A DNA stretch of 64,000 bases from Kushneria avicenniae (GTDB lineage: Bacteria > Pseudomonadota > Gammaproteobacteria > Pseudomonadales > Halomonadaceae), in NCBI RefSeq assembly GCF_900112585.1, contig NZ_FOLY01000003.1, positions 62,001 through 126,000 on the forward strand. Reading direction: 5' to 3'. The notes beneath the pieces were generated by a model. It worked only from the letters and a program-made list of their open reading frames with translations, was not told the DNA's origin and did not search any database. Positions 38,853 through 48,858 of the stretch are shown piece by piece (the first letter of the stretch is position 1; every line of letters begins with the position of its first letter). Position numbers and translations under genes: made by a program.

Positions 38853-39406
38853 GTGTAGCGCTCCAGCAGTGCCGACACGTCGCCGGGGTCTACCGGCCCA
38901 TGCAGGTCCTCGTTGATCATGAGCGCCGGGCCGCGATCACAGGCCCCCAGGCAGCACACCGGGAGCATCGTGAAGCGATCGTCACCGGTGGTCTGGCCCA
39001 GGCCGATGCCCAGCTCGTTCGAGAGGGCATCGCGCAGCTCGTCATGGCCGGTCAGGAAGCAGGAGCTGCTGTCACAGACCAGGATAACGTGACGCCCGAC
39101 CGGCTGACGAAAGATCAGGCTGTAGAAGGTCGCCACGCCCTCAACGTCGCTGGAGGGAATCCCCAGCACATCGCTGATGGCAATCACGGCGCCATCCGAG
39201 ACCCAGCCGCGCTGCTTCTGCACGATCTTGAGCGCGCCGATCGAGGCCGCACGCGGGTTTTCGTAGTGTCCCATCTCGTGCTCGATTTCGTGGCGCTCTT
39301 CATCAGTGAGCTCGAAATCATTAACGTGCCCAGCGCTGGCAATCAGGTTGCCCTGACTGGCCTTGCTGACGCGGGTATTGCCGGTTGCGGGAGTATCCAT
39401 GGTCAT
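38849..39406 (-). CDS. nuoE: NADH-quinone oxidoreductase subunit E ([2Fe-2S] N1a)
   Basis: This thioredoxin-like subunit of about 185 residues has the four N1a ligands: CDSSSC (Cx4C) and CLGAC (Cx3C). The upstream open frame reads back into nuoCD in another phase; the ATG at 39406, 2 bp after the nuoCD stop, gives the expected length, with an in-frame ATG at 39400 as an alternative. The first 30 residues are a non-conserved polar extension. Confidence 0.95.
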   Translation of the reverse strand: MTMDTPATGNTRVSKASQGNLIASAGHVNDFELTDEERHEIEHEMGHYENPRAASIGALKIVQKQRGWVSDGAVIAISDVLGIPSSDVEGVATFYSLIFRQPVGRHVILVCDSSSCFLTGHDELRDALSNELGIGLGQTTGDDRFTMLPVCCLGACDRGPALMINEDLHGPVDPGDVSALLERYT

Positions 39407-39408
39407 GG

Positions 39409-41178
39409 TTATCGATCCACGTCGGCCATTACAAAGTCGATGCTGCCCAGGTGCGCGATCAGATCCGGCACGAACCCGCCGTTGATGACGGCCGGAATGT
39501 GCTGAAGATGGGCAAAGCTGGGCGTGCGAATCCGGGTGCGATAGCTCATGGTGTTGCCATCGCTGGTCAGGTAGTAGCTGTTGAGCCCCTTGGTCGCCTC
39601 GATCATCTGAAACGACTCGTTGGGCTTGAGCACCGGCCCCCACGAGACCTGCAAAAAGTGGGTGATCAGCGTTTCGATGTGCTGAAGCATCTTGTCGCGC
39701 GGCGGCGGCGTGGTCAGCGGATGATCGGCCTTGTAGCCACCTTCGGGCATGTTTTTCAGACACTGTTCGATAATGCGCAGGCTCTGGCGCATCTCCTCGA
39801 TGCGCAGCATGCCGCGATCAAACACATCGCCGTTGGTGCCGACCGGAATATCAAAGTCAAAATTCTCGTAGCCCGAGTAGGGTTTGGCCTTTCTCAGATC
39901 GTACTTGAGGCCGGTGGCGCGCAGGTTGGGCCCGGTGACCCCCCAGGTCAGCGCTTCGGCGGTGGTATGCGTGGCGATGTTGACCGTACGCTCACGCACG
40001 ATCGAGTTGTCCATCATCGCGCGCTCGTACTCATCCAGCCGCGGCGGCATCCAGTCCAGAAAATCGCGGACCAGCTTTTCCCAGCCGCGCGGCAGATCGT
40101 GCGCCACACCGCCGATACGAAACCATGCAGGGTGCATGCGAAAACCGGTGATCGCCTCGATCACGTGATAGGCCCGCTGGCGGTCGCTGAAGGTGAAAAA
40201 GACCGGCGACATCGCGCCCAGATCCTGCAGGAAGGTGCCCAGAAACAGCAGGTGGGAATTGATGCGAAACATCTCGGCCATCATCACGCGGATGGTCTCG
40301 GCACGCGATGTGACGGTGATGCCGGCAAGCTTCTCGACCGCCAGAATGTAGGGCAGGTTGTTCATCACCCCGCCGGTATAGTCAATCCGGTCGGTGTAGG
40401 GAATATAGCTGTGCCAGGACTGGCGCTCGGCCATCTTCTCGGCGCCACGGTGGTGATAGCCGATGTCCGGTACGCAGTCGACGACCTCTTCACCGTCAAG
40501 CTGCAGCGCGATGCGAAACACGCCGTGTACGGAGGGGTGGTTGGGCCCCAGGTTCAGAAACATGTAGTCAGTGTCGCGGCTTTGTCGCTTCATACCCCAG
40601 TCTTCGGGCTTGAAACGCAGCGCTTCCTGCTCACGGTCCTGACCTTCCATCGTCAGCGTATAGGGGTCGAATTCAGTCGCGCGCGCCGGATAGTCCTTGC
40701 GCAGCGGATGACCGTTCCAGGTCGGCGGCATCAGCATCCGGCTCAGGTGCGGATGGCCCGTGAACTCGATGCCGAACATGTCAAAGACTTCACGCTCGTA
40801 CCAGTTGGCATTGAGATAGACCTGGCACAGGGTCGGGACGCGCAGATCGTCCTCATGCAGCGCCACCTTGATCATCAGCTCGCTGTTACGCTCAAGCGAC
40901 ATCAACTGATAGAAGACGGTGAAGTCGGCCGGCGGCAGGCCGTTGCGATGCATGCGCAGGCGCTCGTCCACACCGTGCAGGTCGTAGAGCAGCACGAAGG
41001 GCCTGTCGACCTGCTGCACGAAGTGCATGACCTCGATGAGCTGTTCGCGCTTCACCCATACCACCGGCATGCCGGTCAGCGTCGGCTGCACCACCAGATT
41101 CGCATCGCCAAAGCGCGCCTTCAGCTCATCAACGATGGCGAAGGTTATATCGCCTGCCTGTGAAGTCTCGGTCGTCAT
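39409..41178 (-). CDS. nuoCD: NADH-quinone oxidoreductase fused subunit C/D
   Basis: This 589-residue fusion joins the 30-kDa subunit (NuoC, about 1-185, with the [19 protein letters not shown] signature) to the 49-kDa subunit (NuoD, about 200-589, with [15 protein letters not shown] and [12 protein letters not shown]). NuoD shapes the quinone site with NuoB. The fusion is characteristic of gammaproteobacteria such as E. coli and Pseudomonas and a useful lineage marker. Confidence 0.98.
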   Translation of the reverse strand: MTTETSQAGDITFAIVDELKARFGDANLVVQPTLTGMPVVWVKREQLIEVMHFVQQVDRPFVLLYDLHGVDERLRMHRNGLPPADFTVFYQLMSLERNSELMIKVALHEDDLRVPTLCQVYLNANWYEREVFDMFGIEFTGHPHLSRMLMPPTWNGHPLRKDYPARATEFDPYTLTMEGQDREQEALRFKPEDWGMKRQSRDTDYMFLNLGPNHPSVHGVFRIALQLDGEEVVDCVPDIGYHHRGAEKMAERQSWHSYIPYTDRIDYTGGVMNNLPYILAVEKLAGITVTSRAETIRVMMAEMFRINSHLLFLGTFLQDLGAMSPVFFTFSDRQRAYHVIEAITGFRMHPAWFRIGGVAHDLPRGWEKLVRDFLDWMPPRLDEYERAMMDNSIVRERTVNIATHTTAEALTWGVTGPNLRATGLKYDLRKAKPYSGYENFDFDIPVGTNGDVFDRGMLRIEEMRQSLRIIEQCLKNMPEGGYKADHPLTTPPPRDKMLQHIETLITHFLQVSWGPVLKPNESFQMIEATKGLNSYYLTSDGNTMSYRTRIRTPSFAHLQHIPAVINGGFVPDLIAHLGSIDFVMADVDR

Positions 41179-41241
41179 CCGTTGTTTTCCATCGCCAGTG
41201 AACCGGGCCTGCCTGTCCCGTGGAGGCCCGTATGCCGGTCG

Positions 41242-41919
41242 TTACACTTCATCGGGTGAACGCAGCTCGGTAACCGCGATGCGCTCATCACGTCGTTTTT
41301 CACGCTGGGAAGGCATCTCGGCCTTGTAGACGCCCTGATCGCCGACCACCCAGGTCAGCGGGCGGCGCTCCTGCTGAATGGAGTCCTGCAGAAGCTGCAG
41401 TGCCTGGAGGAAAGCTTCAGGCCTCGGCGGGCATCCCGGGATATAAACGTCGACGGGAAGAAACTTGTCGACACCCTGAACGACCGAATAGATGTCGTAC
41501 ATGCCACCGGAGTTGGCACACGAGCCCATCGAGATCACCCACTTGGGCTCCAGCATCTGGTCGTAAAGCTCCTGGATGATGGGGGCCATCTTGATAAAGC
41601 AGGTCCCCGAAATCACCATCACGTCGGCCTGACGGGGTGAGGCACGCAGTACTTCGGAGCCAAAGCGGGCGATGTCGTGCGGTGCGGTAAAGGCCGTGGT
41701 CATCTCCACGTAGCAGCAGGAGAGTCCGAAGTTATAGGGCCACAGGGAGTTCTTGCGCCCCCAGTTGACCACGTTGTGCATGATGTTTTCGAGCTTGCCC
41801 ATGAACACGTTGCGATGTATCTGATCGTCCATGGGGTCGTCGACGACGCGGCGCTCTCCGACCGGGTACTGGCTGTCCTGCGGAGCATCAGGGTCGATGC
41901 GCGTCAGCTTGTAGGACAT
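41242..41919 (-). CDS. nuoB: NADH-quinone oxidoreductase subunit B ([4Fe-4S] N2)
   Basis: This 225-residue subunit carries cluster N2, the electron donor to quinone. The tandem cysteines are in [10 protein letters not shown], with further ligands in [12 protein letters not shown] and [12 protein letters not shown]. It lies 63 bp before nuoCD and 75 bp after nuoA. Confidence 0.98.
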   Translation of the reverse strand: MSYKLTRIDPDAPQDSQYPVGERRVVDDPMDDQIHRNVFMGKLENIMHNVVNWGRKNSLWPYNFGLSCCYVEMTTAFTAPHDIARFGSEVLRASPRQADVMVISGTCFIKMAPIIQELYDQMLEPKWVISMGSCANSGGMYDIYSVVQGVDKFLPVDVYIPGCPPRPEAFLQALQLLQDSIQQERRPLTWVVGDQGVYKAEMPSQREKRRDERIAVTELRSPDEV

Positions 41920-41994
41920 CCGTGGTCCTCCCTGAAAACGTCATTGATCGTTACCGGGTCCTGCCGGGGCGGCTATAAAGCGCCCGATCAGGGC

Positions 41995-42429
41995 TCAGTC
42001 TTCGGCGTGATTGCGCTGGGCTGGCTGGTGCACCCGGTCAGGCTGCGTGCGGCGTCTCGGCACCCAGTCCAGTGCCCCGACGCGGCTGTCATAAATCAGA
42101 CCGGCCAGCAGAATAAAGATGAAGATGCTGGCGCCTATCAGCCCGGCCCAGCCGGTGTCGCGAATGGAAATGGCCCAGCCGAACAGATAAAGCGCTTCCA
42201 CGTCGAAAATGACGAAGAGCATGGCCACCAGGTAGAACTTGACCGAAAACCGCTGATGGGCGCTGCCGGTCGGGACGATGCCGGACTCGTAGGGTGTTTC
42301 TTTCCTGTGCCCCCAGGCGCTTCCGCCCAGCAGGGCGGAAGCTGTCACCATGAAGGTACAAAGAGCCAGTACGGCGACAATGAAAACACCGACTGACCAG
42401 TTTTGGGCCAGTTGCGCTGCCAGATCCAT
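41995..42429 (-). CDS. nuoA: NADH-quinone oxidoreductase subunit A
   Basis: This 144-residue membrane subunit has three helices; the conserved KETPYESGIVPTGSAHQRFS loop and FDVEALYLFGWAISI are intact. It is the first gene of nuoA-N. Only a weak ribosome-binding site (GAG-rich) precedes the ATG at 42429. Confidence 0.95.
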   Translation of the reverse strand: MDLAAQLAQNWSVGVFIVAVLALCTFMVTASALLGGSAWGHRKETPYESGIVPTGSAHQRFSVKFYLVAMLFVIFDVEALYLFGWAISIRDTGWAGLIGASIFIFILLAGLIYDSRVGALDWVPRRRTQPDRVHQPAQRNHAED

Positions 42430-42785
42430 GGACGCTCACTCATCTTGGTCTGCTCCGATGACATTGCATCGATCGGAACTTTCATTATTCAACCACCCGG
42501 GAGGTACTATTCGGATAACAGCTGCCCGGATGACAGGAATTCTCGGTTGCGGAAGGTCAGGTCTGCGTCGAGATCACATCGTTAAATTAGAAGCCAGCGC
42601 GGGATTTTTCCAATGCCGTCATTGGCTTTTTTGATGTCGATTTTGGAATGTTCCCCCTGTAGCCTTCATGTATCCAATCGAAATATCGCCGCGACGCATT
42701 AGACCTTGGTCTTATATTTTACGGCATCGCCGATTTCAAGAATGTTGCATGGCACCCTGATGGTGCTGACCCTTCTGGAGATTTC
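42430..42785. promoter_or_regulatory. Divergent nuoA-thiD intergenic region
   Basis: This 356-bp non-coding stretch must carry the nuo promoter (minus) and the thiD promoter (plus). A short hairpin CCAATG-CCGT-CATTGG followed by CTTTTTT lies at 42610-42632, oriented to stop plus-strand transcripts. The region before thiD (about 42600-42730) is AT-rich. No TPP riboswitch consensus was seen upstream of thiD, and no clear -35/-10 pair could be assigned. Confidence 0.5.
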
Positions 42786-43586
42786 ATGCGCCCGATCCGT
42801 TTTCTCTCCATTGCCGGCACCGATCCCAGTGGGGGTGCCGGACAGTCCGCCGACCTCAAGACGGCCAGTGCCCTGGGCGCCTATACCACCAGCGTTCTCA
42901 CCACCGTGCTGGCCCAGAACACCTGTGGTGTTCGCAAGGTCATGCCGCTGCCGCAGGCCATGATTCGTGCCCAGCTCGAGGCCGTGTTTGACGATATCGC
43001 CATCGACTGCGTCAAGATCGGCATGGTCAGCGATCTCGACACGGCTCGCCTCATTCAGGAATTCATCGAGCGCTATCAGCCGGCGCATGTCGTGCTGGAC
43101 CCGGTGATGGTCGCCAAGAGTGGCGACATGCTGGTGGATCGTGACGGCTTTCACGCCGTGCGGGACGTCCTGATTCCGGTGGCCGACGTCATCACACCCA
43201 ACCTGCCGGAAGCCGCCGTGCTGCTGGACACCGACATTCCCTCAAACCATGAGGAGATGGCCGCCATGATGCCGGCACTCGGCACGCTGGGCAGCGATAT
43301 CGTGGTGCTCAAGGGCGGCTATCTGACCGGCGACGTCAGCAACGATCTGGTGCTGACGCCCGAAGAAACGCACTGGCTGGAATCGCCGCGCGTTCATACA
43401 AGGTCTCTGCATGGTTCGGGGTGCACACTGGCCTCGGCCATCGCGGCCCTGCTGCCCCGGCATGACACGCCGATCGAGGCGATCAGGCAGGCCAAGGCCT
43501 ACATGACCCGGGCACTGGAAACTGCCGACCGTCTCGAGGTCGGTCAGGGCCAGGGGCCGGCCCATCACTTTCACGCCTGGTGGTAG
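42786..43586 (+). CDS. thiD: Hydroxymethylpyrimidine/phosphomethylpyrimidine kinase
   Basis: This 266-residue ribokinase-fold enzyme phosphorylates HMP twice for thiamine synthesis. Typical motifs are SIAGTDPSGGAGQSADLKT at the N-terminus, LDPVMVAKSGD (about 101), ITPNLPEA and the anion-hole/catalytic LHGSGCTLASA (Asp replaced by the Cys-type signature of ThiD). A GGAG ribosome-binding site lies 6 nt before the ATG. thiG and thiS are 10 kb away in this window. Confidence 0.94.
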   Translation: MRPIRFLSIAGTDPSGGAGQSADLKTASALGAYTTSVLTTVLAQNTCGVRKVMPLPQAMIRAQLEAVFDDIAIDCVKIGMVSDLDTARLIQEFIERYQPAHVVLDPVMVAKSGDMLVDRDGFHAVRDVLIPVADVITPNLPEAAVLLDTDIPSNHEEMAAMMPALGTLGSDIVVLKGGYLTGDVSNDLVLTPEETHWLESPRVHTRSLHGSGCTLASAIAALLPRHDTPIEAIRQAKAYMTRALETADRLEVGQGQGPAHHFHAWW

Positions 43587-43681
43587 ATGCGAGGGCAGGC
43601 AACCACTATCCTTTCAGCGATGCTCCTGCCAACACCGACACCTGCGGGCGCCCTTCTTATTGACCGGGCAAGGATTCAGCC

Positions 43682-44539
43682 ATGAATACGACGCTGCTGC
43701 TGGCCACTGATCTCTCCCACGAATGTCAGGCGGCCCTGGTGCGGGCGCTGCATCTGTCGCAGCGCAGCCAGTCGCGACTGGACATCCTGCATGTCGTGGA
43801 CCCCTATCTGCCCGAGCACACGCTACCGGCGCTGGTGCATGCCATCGAGGAAGAGATCGATCGCACGCTCAACACGCTGTGCGAGCATCACGAGCTCAAT
43901 CGTCCCGCCGCGACAGAGATTCACATCGTCAGCGGCGTACCCTATGCCGAGATCATTCGCGAGGCCTACGAGCGCAGCGCCTCGATGATCGTCATGGGCA
44001 CCCACCGCAAGCAGGGCCAGCCGGATCTGATCAGCGGCACGACCCTGTCGCGCGTCATGCGCCGGGCCCCCTGCCCGGTGGTCAGCATTCCGCATGATGG
44101 CGAGCCGGACTGGCAGGACATCCTGGTACCGGTGGACTTTTCGCTCGCCTCGCGCCACACCCTCAAGGAGGTGTTGACGCGCTTTCCCAACGTGCGCCTG
44201 ACGCTTTTGCATGCCTGGGACATGCCGGTGGCCATGGAGCTCTGCGAGGGCACCAATTATCAGCACTGGCGCGACATGGAGCGCCAGCGCCTGCGCCAGC
44301 AGCTCGAGCTTGAAACCGAGCGCCTGATGGCCGATTTACATGCAAAGCCCGATCTGGAACTGGTGCTGCAGCAGGGCGACCCCTCCCAGGTGCTGCTGGA
44401 CCGGCTGCGTCAGCAGCCGCCCGATCTGCTGGCACTGGGCAGCCACATACGCGTCGGCATCGGCCGCGCTACCGACAGCCTGCTGGAGCGGCTGCTGACC
44501 GAAACCCGCGGCGATCTGATGCTGTGTCGCACCTGGTAG
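43682..44539 (+). CDS. Universal stress protein, two tandem Usp domains
   Basis: This 285-residue protein has two Usp domains (about 1-140 and 148-285). The first has the ATP-binding motif [19 protein letters not shown] (G-x2-G-x9-G-S/T form); the second has [18 protein letters not shown]. UspE-like tandem proteins respond to starvation and oxygen or envelope stress. It stands alone between thiD and dtd. Confidence 0.9.
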   Translation: MNTTLLLATDLSHECQAALVRALHLSQRSQSRLDILHVVDPYLPEHTLPALVHAIEEEIDRTLNTLCEHHELNRPAATEIHIVSGVPYAEIIREAYERSASMIVMGTHRKQGQPDLISGTTLSRVMRRAPCPVVSIPHDGEPDWQDILVPVDFSLASRHTLKEVLTRFPNVRLTLLHAWDMPVAMELCEGTNYQHWRDMERQRLRQQLELETERLMADLHAKPDLELVLQQGDPSQVLLDRLRQQPPDLLALGSHIRVGIGRATDSLLERLLTETRGDLMLCRTW

Positions 44540-44588
44540 CCGGCAGCGTCAGGCGTGTTGTGACCATGAAACGGATAACGGAGAGACC

Positions 44589-45026
44589 ATGCGGGCCCTG
44601 ATTCAGCGCGTCAGCCAGGCAAGCGTTCATGTTGACGGTGAGCGCATTGGCGCCATCGAGGGTGGGCTACTGGCCCTGATCGGCGTCGAGCGAGACGACA
44701 CCCCGGAGCGCGGTGAAAAACTGCTGCAGAAGATGCTCAACTACCGCGTCTTCAGCGACGAACAGGGCCGCATGAACCTTGGGCTGGCCACTATCCAGGG
44801 CGGCCTGCTGCTGGTGTCGCAGTTCACCCTGGTGGCCGACACGCGCAAGGGGCTGCGCCCGGGCTTTTCCAGTGGCGCCACACCGGAAGAGGGCGAGCGA
44901 CTCTTCAACCATCTGGTCGAGCGCGCGCGACAGGCGCATCCCGTCGTGGAAACCGGCCGCTTCGGTGCCGACATGCAGGTCTCGCTGATCAATGACGGCC
45001 CTGTCACGTTCCTGCTGGAAAGCTGA
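44589..45026 (+). CDS. dtd: D-aminoacyl-tRNA deacylase
   Basis: This 145-residue homodimeric enzyme removes D-amino acids from tRNA. The active-site [12 protein letters not shown] (about 78-89) and the cross-subunit Gly-cisPro region [11 protein letters not shown] at the C-terminus are intact, as is the [13 protein letters not shown] start. It follows the Usp gene by 49 bp and precedes an SDR gene by 47 bp. Confidence 0.96.
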   Translation: MRALIQRVSQASVHVDGERIGAIEGGLLALIGVERDDTPERGEKLLQKMLNYRVFSDEQGRMNLGLATIQGGLLLVSQFTLVADTRKGLRPGFSSGATPEEGERLFNHLVERARQAHPVVETGRFGADMQVSLINDGPVTFLLES

Positions 45027-45073
45027 AGGTTGAAAGGCCGGCCCCACGCATCACCTCGAACAGGCAACACATC

Positions 45074-45862
45074 ATGAGTTTCCATTCTTCCGACATGCGC
45101 TCTTCCGACACGCGCGTGGCGCTGATTACCGGCGGCGCTCAGGGCATCGGACGCGGCATTGCTGACGACCTCATTGCCCGGGGCTGGCAGGTCATGATCA
45201 TCGATATCGATGCAGAAGCCGTCGAGGAGATGCGCGAGCGCCATGATGCAGCACAGCTGCTGGCCGTTACCGCCAGCGTCAGCGACGAAACGGCGATCGC
45301 GGCGGCATTCGAGCGACTGAAGCAGTGGCAGGACCGGCTGGATCTGCTGGTCAACAACGCAGGTCCCGCCGATCCATACTGCGGACCGCTGGAGTCGCTG
45401 TCGCTCGAGCGCTGGCATCACTGGCTGGACAACCACCTTACCGGCGCCTTTCTCTGCTCGCGCGCGGCCATCCCACTGCTGCGCCGCACAACGGGATCGA
45501 TCATCCACATGGCCTCGACCCGGGCCCTGCAGTCCGAGCCCGAAAGCGAAGGCTATGCCGCCAGCAAGGGCGGCCTGCTGGCGCTGACTCATGCCATGGC
45601 CGTGAGCCTGGGCCCCGATATTCGGGTCAACGCCATCTGCCCGGGCTGGATCGAGACCGGCGAGCATCAAAAGGCCGCCAGCCGGGAAACGCCCGTTCAC
45701 AGCGATGTTGATCGTCAGCAGCACCCGGTCGGCCGCGTGGGGCATCCCGATGACATCGCCGCGCTGGTGGCCTTTCTGGCCAGCCCCGAGGCCGGCTTCA
45801 TTACCGGTCAGCATTTCCCGGTGGATGGCGGCATGACGCGAAAGATGATCTACGCCGAGTAG
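45074..45862 (+). CDS. Short-chain dehydrogenase/reductase (SDR)
   Basis: This 262-residue classical SDR has [10 protein letters not shown] (cofactor loop, about 19-28), NNAG, a catalytic Ser in HMASTRA, the YxxxK pair in GYAASKGG and the PG motif [11 protein letters not shown]. An acidic residue at the end of beta-2 (IIDIDAE) suggests NAD preference. The substrate is unknown. It is co-directional with dtd. Confidence 0.9.
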   Translation: MSFHSSDMRSSDTRVALITGGAQGIGRGIADDLIARGWQVMIIDIDAEAVEEMRERHDAAQLLAVTASVSDETAIAAAFERLKQWQDRLDLLVNNAGPADPYCGPLESLSLERWHHWLDNHLTGAFLCSRAAIPLLRRTTGSIIHMASTRALQSEPESEGYAASKGGLLALTHAMAVSLGPDIRVNAICPGWIETGEHQKAASRETPVHSDVDRQQHPVGRVGHPDDIAALVAFLASPEAGFITGQHFPVDGGMTRKMIYAE

Positions 45863-45906
45863 CCGCCAACACCATTTGCCGGATACCCCCCGCCACCGGG
45901 TACAAA

Positions 45907-45936
45907 AAGGGCCGCCCCGATGAGGTGGCGGCCCTT
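45907..45936 (-). terminator. Terminator between SDR and chaB
   Basis: A 10-bp stem (AAGGGCCGCC / GGCGGCCCTT, 10-nt loop) is followed on the minus strand by T5, so it ends the chaB transcript and may also stop the convergent SDR transcript. Confidence 0.8.
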
Positions 45937-45973
45937 GCTCGGGAGCCCCGGATTCCCGAAAGTCATCAGCCGG

Positions 45974-46204
45974 CTAGTGCTTCGGGTGCCACTTGTTGTC
46001 ATCGCCCTTCTTGTATTTTGACTCGACCGCCTTCCAGGCCACGGCGTGAGCCGTCTCCTCGCGGGAGGCGTTGCCGCGGCGGTCAGAGGGGTCGGCATAC
46101 TCGTCCCAGGCGCTGTTGAAGGCTTCCTTGTAGATGGTTCGGGCATGTGGTGGCAGCACCTTGCGCGCGCTGTCCGGAATGTCATCACGATGATCGTAAG
46201 GCAT
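45974..46204 (-). CDS. chaB: ChaB family protein
   Basis: This 76-residue protein matches ChaB: PDSARKVLPPHARTIYKEAF and HAVAWKAVESKYKK are the conserved helices. ChaB was named as a cation transport regulator linked to ChaA, but its molecular role is unclear. It is a single gene ended by the hairpin at 45907. Confidence 0.9.
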   Translation of the reverse strand: MPYDHRDDIPDSARKVLPPHARTIYKEAFNSAWDEYADPSDRRGNASREETAHAVAWKAVESKYKKGDDNKWHPKH

Positions 46205-46282
46205 GTCTCCTCCCTGAAATCTGCCGTTAACGATAAATACCCTTCCAGTGTAGTCCCGCGTCAGCGCCTGCCAATCAGGGGC

Positions 46283-48199
46283 TCATGACGCACTGAGCTG
46301 CGCCTGCATCTCCTCGAGCGCCTCCTCGGCTTCCATCCAGGCCTGCTCATCGCTTTCCAGTTGCGCCTTCCACTCGCCCTGCTCGCGCAGCAGCTCGGTG
46401 AGTCGCGCCTTCTGGTCAGGCTCATAGAGGGCCGGATCCGACAGTTTCTCCTCGACCGCTTCAAGCGCCTTCTGGGCCTTGTCCATCGATTTCTCGGCCG
46501 CGTCGCGCTGCTTTTTCAGCGGCTTGAGCTGTTCGCGAAGCTCGGCCGCCGCACGCCGGGCAGCCCTGCGGTCCTCTTTCGGCGCGGCCGCCGCTTCGGG
46601 CTCTCCGGCAGGCTGACGTGCGTCGTCGGTGAGGCGATTTTTCAACCATATCCGATAGTCCTCCAGCGTGCCGTCAAAGGCAAAGACCCGGCCATCGGCC
46701 ACACACCAGAATTCATCGACGCTGGCGCGCAGCAGATGGCGATCGTGCGACACGATCATCACAGCCCCTTCAAAAGCGGATAGTGCCTCCGTCAGCGCGT
46801 CACGCATGTCCAGATCGAGGTGGTTGGTCGGCTCATCGAGCAGTAGCAGATTGGGCTTTTGCCAGGCGATCAGCGCCAGTGCCAGGCGAGCCTTCTCGCC
46901 GCCCGAGAAACGGGTAATGACTTCGAAGGCGTCATCGCCGCGAAAGCCGAAGCCGCCGAGGAAGTCGCGAATCGTCTGCTCGGCGGCCTGCGGCGACAGA
47001 CGCTGAACATGGGTGAAGGCACTGGCATTCAGATCCAGCGCATCCAGCTGATGCTGGGCGAAGTAGCCGATCGCCAGATGCTCGCCCTCGGTACGTTCGC
47101 CCCCGATCAGGGCCAGCTGACCGGTCAGCGCCTTGATCAGCGTCGACTTGCCCGCGCCGTTGGGACCGAGAAGGCCGATGCGACTGCCCGGCGCCAGCGA
47201 CAGGCGCACATTGTCAACGATCGGCGTGTCGTCATAGCCAATGGCGGCATGATCGATCGACAGCAGCGGATGGGAAACCTTGTCGGAACAGGGCAGACGA
47301 AAGCGAAACGGCGATTCGGCGCGCAGCGGGGCGATCTCCTCCATGCGCTCGAGCATCTTGAGGCGGCTCTGAGCCTGTTTGGCCTTGGTCGCCTTGGCGC
47401 GAAAGCGGCGCACGAAATCCTCGATCTCGGCGCGGCGGGCCTGCTGTTTCTCGCGCTCGGCCTCACGCTGGGCCAGCCGCTCGGCGCGAGTGCGCTCAAA
47501 GGTGGTGAAGTTGCCGCGATAGAGCTGCACGTGGCGCTGATCGAAATGCACGATGTGATCGCACACTGCATCGAGAAAATCCCGGTCGTGCGAAATCAGC
47601 AAAAGCGTGCCGGGATAGCGCACCAGCCACTGCTCAAGCCACAGCAACGCGTCCAGATCGAGGTGGTTGGTCGGCTCATCGAGCAGCAGCAGGTCAGACG
47701 GCTTGAACAGCGTCTGGGCCAGGTTGGCACGCATGCGCCAGCCACCGGAAAAATCCGACAGCGGGCGGTCAAGATCGCGCTGGGCAAAGCCGAGACCGAC
47801 CAGCAACTGCTCGGCACGGGCGCGGGCGGTGTAGCCATCCAGCGATTCGATCGTACCGTGCAGCTCGGCCTCGCGGTGATGTTCGCCGGCCTCACGGGCG
47901 GCGTCCAGCGCCGTCTGGGTCTCGCGCAGGTCGTGATCACCATCCAGCACGAAGTCGGTCAGACTGCGGGACAGCGTCACGATCTCCTGGCGCATGTGGG
48001 CAATGCGCACCCCGCCATTGAGCGCCACTTCGCCGCGCTCGGGTGACAGCTGCCCGAGTATCAGTTGAAAAAGGCTCGACTTGCCCGTGCCGTTGGCGCC
48101 CACAATGCCGGCGTGATGCCCCATCGAGAGCATGAAGTCTGCGGACTCGATCAGCGGGACCCCGCCTCGTTGGAGCTCGAGCTGGCGAAATGCGATCAT
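46283..48199 (-). CDS. ABC-F family ATPase (YheS-like)
   Basis: This 638-residue soluble protein has two ABC domains joined by a linker. Walker A motifs are GANGTGKSS and GPNGAGKST, signatures are LSDFSGGW and FSGGEKAR, and both Walker B regions read LLLLDEPTNHLD. A charged C-terminal coiled coil (about 530-638) completes the YheS/Uup layout. ABC-F proteins act on ribosomes. The ATG at 48199 has AGGAT 6 nt upstream and gives the YheS length; the frame is open to 48250. It is divergent from the DUF2390 gene. Confidence 0.92.
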   Translation of the reverse strand: MIAFRQLELQRGGVPLIESADFMLSMGHHAGIVGANGTGKSSLFQLILGQLSPERGEVALNGGVRIAHMRQEIVTLSRSLTDFVLDGDHDLRETQTALDAAREAGEHHREAELHGTIESLDGYTARARAEQLLVGLGFAQRDLDRPLSDFSGGWRMRANLAQTLFKPSDLLLLDEPTNHLDLDALLWLEQWLVRYPGTLLLISHDRDFLDAVCDHIVHFDQRHVQLYRGNFTTFERTRAERLAQREAEREKQQARRAEIEDFVRRFRAKATKAKQAQSRLKMLERMEEIAPLRAESPFRFRLPCSDKVSHPLLSIDHAAIGYDDTPIVDNVRLSLAPGSRIGLLGPNGAGKSTLIKALTGQLALIGGERTEGEHLAIGYFAQHQLDALDLNASAFTHVQRLSPQAAEQTIRDFLGGFGFRGDDAFEVITRFSGGEKARLALALIAWQKPNLLLLDEPTNHLDLDMRDALTEALSAFEGAVMIVSHDRHLLRASVDEFWCVADGRVFAFDGTLEDYRIWLKNRLTDDARQPAGEPEAAAAPKEDRRAARRAAAELREQLKPLKKQRDAAEKSMDKAQKALEAVEEKLSDPALYEPDQKARLTELLREQGEWKAQLESDEQAWMEAEEALEEMQAQLSAS

Positions 48200-48237
48200 G
48201 CAGTATCCTGTCCGGCCGGTTGCCGATAAATGGTCGA

Positions 48238-48753
48238 ATGAACAAGTCAATGGCTGCCCATTCTAACCGAAATCTTCCCCCGCTTTGGCCCTGGGCGCTG
48301 GCGCTTTATGACCGCCCTGGTGCCACCAGAGCCCTGCTGACACTGCAGGATGACGCGGGTCTGGACGTCTGCGAGCTGCTCTGGGGGCTCTGGCTACTGG
48401 CGCACGGCCGGACACCGATCGCGGAGATCGATGCGCTGCTGGCCCCCGTACGCCACTGGCAGCAGTGCCATACGCAGCCGCTGCGCCGGCTGCGTCGCGA
48501 TCTCAAGGCCCGCGCCATCGAACAGCCATGGCTTGAACCGATGCGCACCCACATCAAGAAAGCCGAACTTGAAAGCGAGCGCGAAACCCTGCGCCAACTC
48601 GAAGCGCTGGGCCTGTCAGCCTCGAGCCGCTCTCCGGGCCACGCCGCCATCGACACAGGTCTTGAGCCTCTGACCGGTCAACTTGCGCCCCGCCATCAGC
48701 GCCTGATTTCCAGTCTGCGACTTGAAAGTGAGCGCATGGCGCCCCCATCGTAA
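48238..48753 (+). CDS. DUF2390 / TIGR02444 family protein
   Basis: This protein of about 171 residues matches the TIGR02444 family: LWPWALALYDRPGATRALL, then GLDVCELLWGLWL and a helical WLEPMRTHIKKAELESERETL region. Function is unknown; it commonly sits next to the yheS-like ABC-F gene. ATG codons at 48190, 48238 and 48250 are in frame; 48238 avoids overlap with the divergent gene. Confidence 0.82.
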   Translation: MNKSMAAHSNRNLPPLWPWALALYDRPGATRALLTLQDDAGLDVCELLWGLWLLAHGRTPIAEIDALLAPVRHWQQCHTQPLRRLRRDLKARAIEQPWLEPMRTHIKKAELESERETLRQLEALGLSASSRSPGHAAIDTGLEPLTGQLAPRHQRLISSLRLESERMAPPS

Positions 48754-48858
48754 TGACAGTGCGTTGAAGGACAGCCGAAATTCCCTCAGGGTCGGCGTGA
48801 TTTTTTTCAAGCGGTGTTGTCCAACATCTTTTGATGACCATGTGTACAAGGAGCTTTC

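Noticed and set aside
42436-42446. Pairing of the nuoA leader (GATGAG) with the CTCATC of the sRNA core
   Set aside because: The match is only about 6 nt near the ribosome-binding site, which is expected by chance. A proper interaction prediction with accessibility would be needed.
42600-42785. Possible TPP riboswitch before thiD
   Set aside because: The conserved thi-box pattern (CTGAGA, then ACCTGATC-type segments) is absent.
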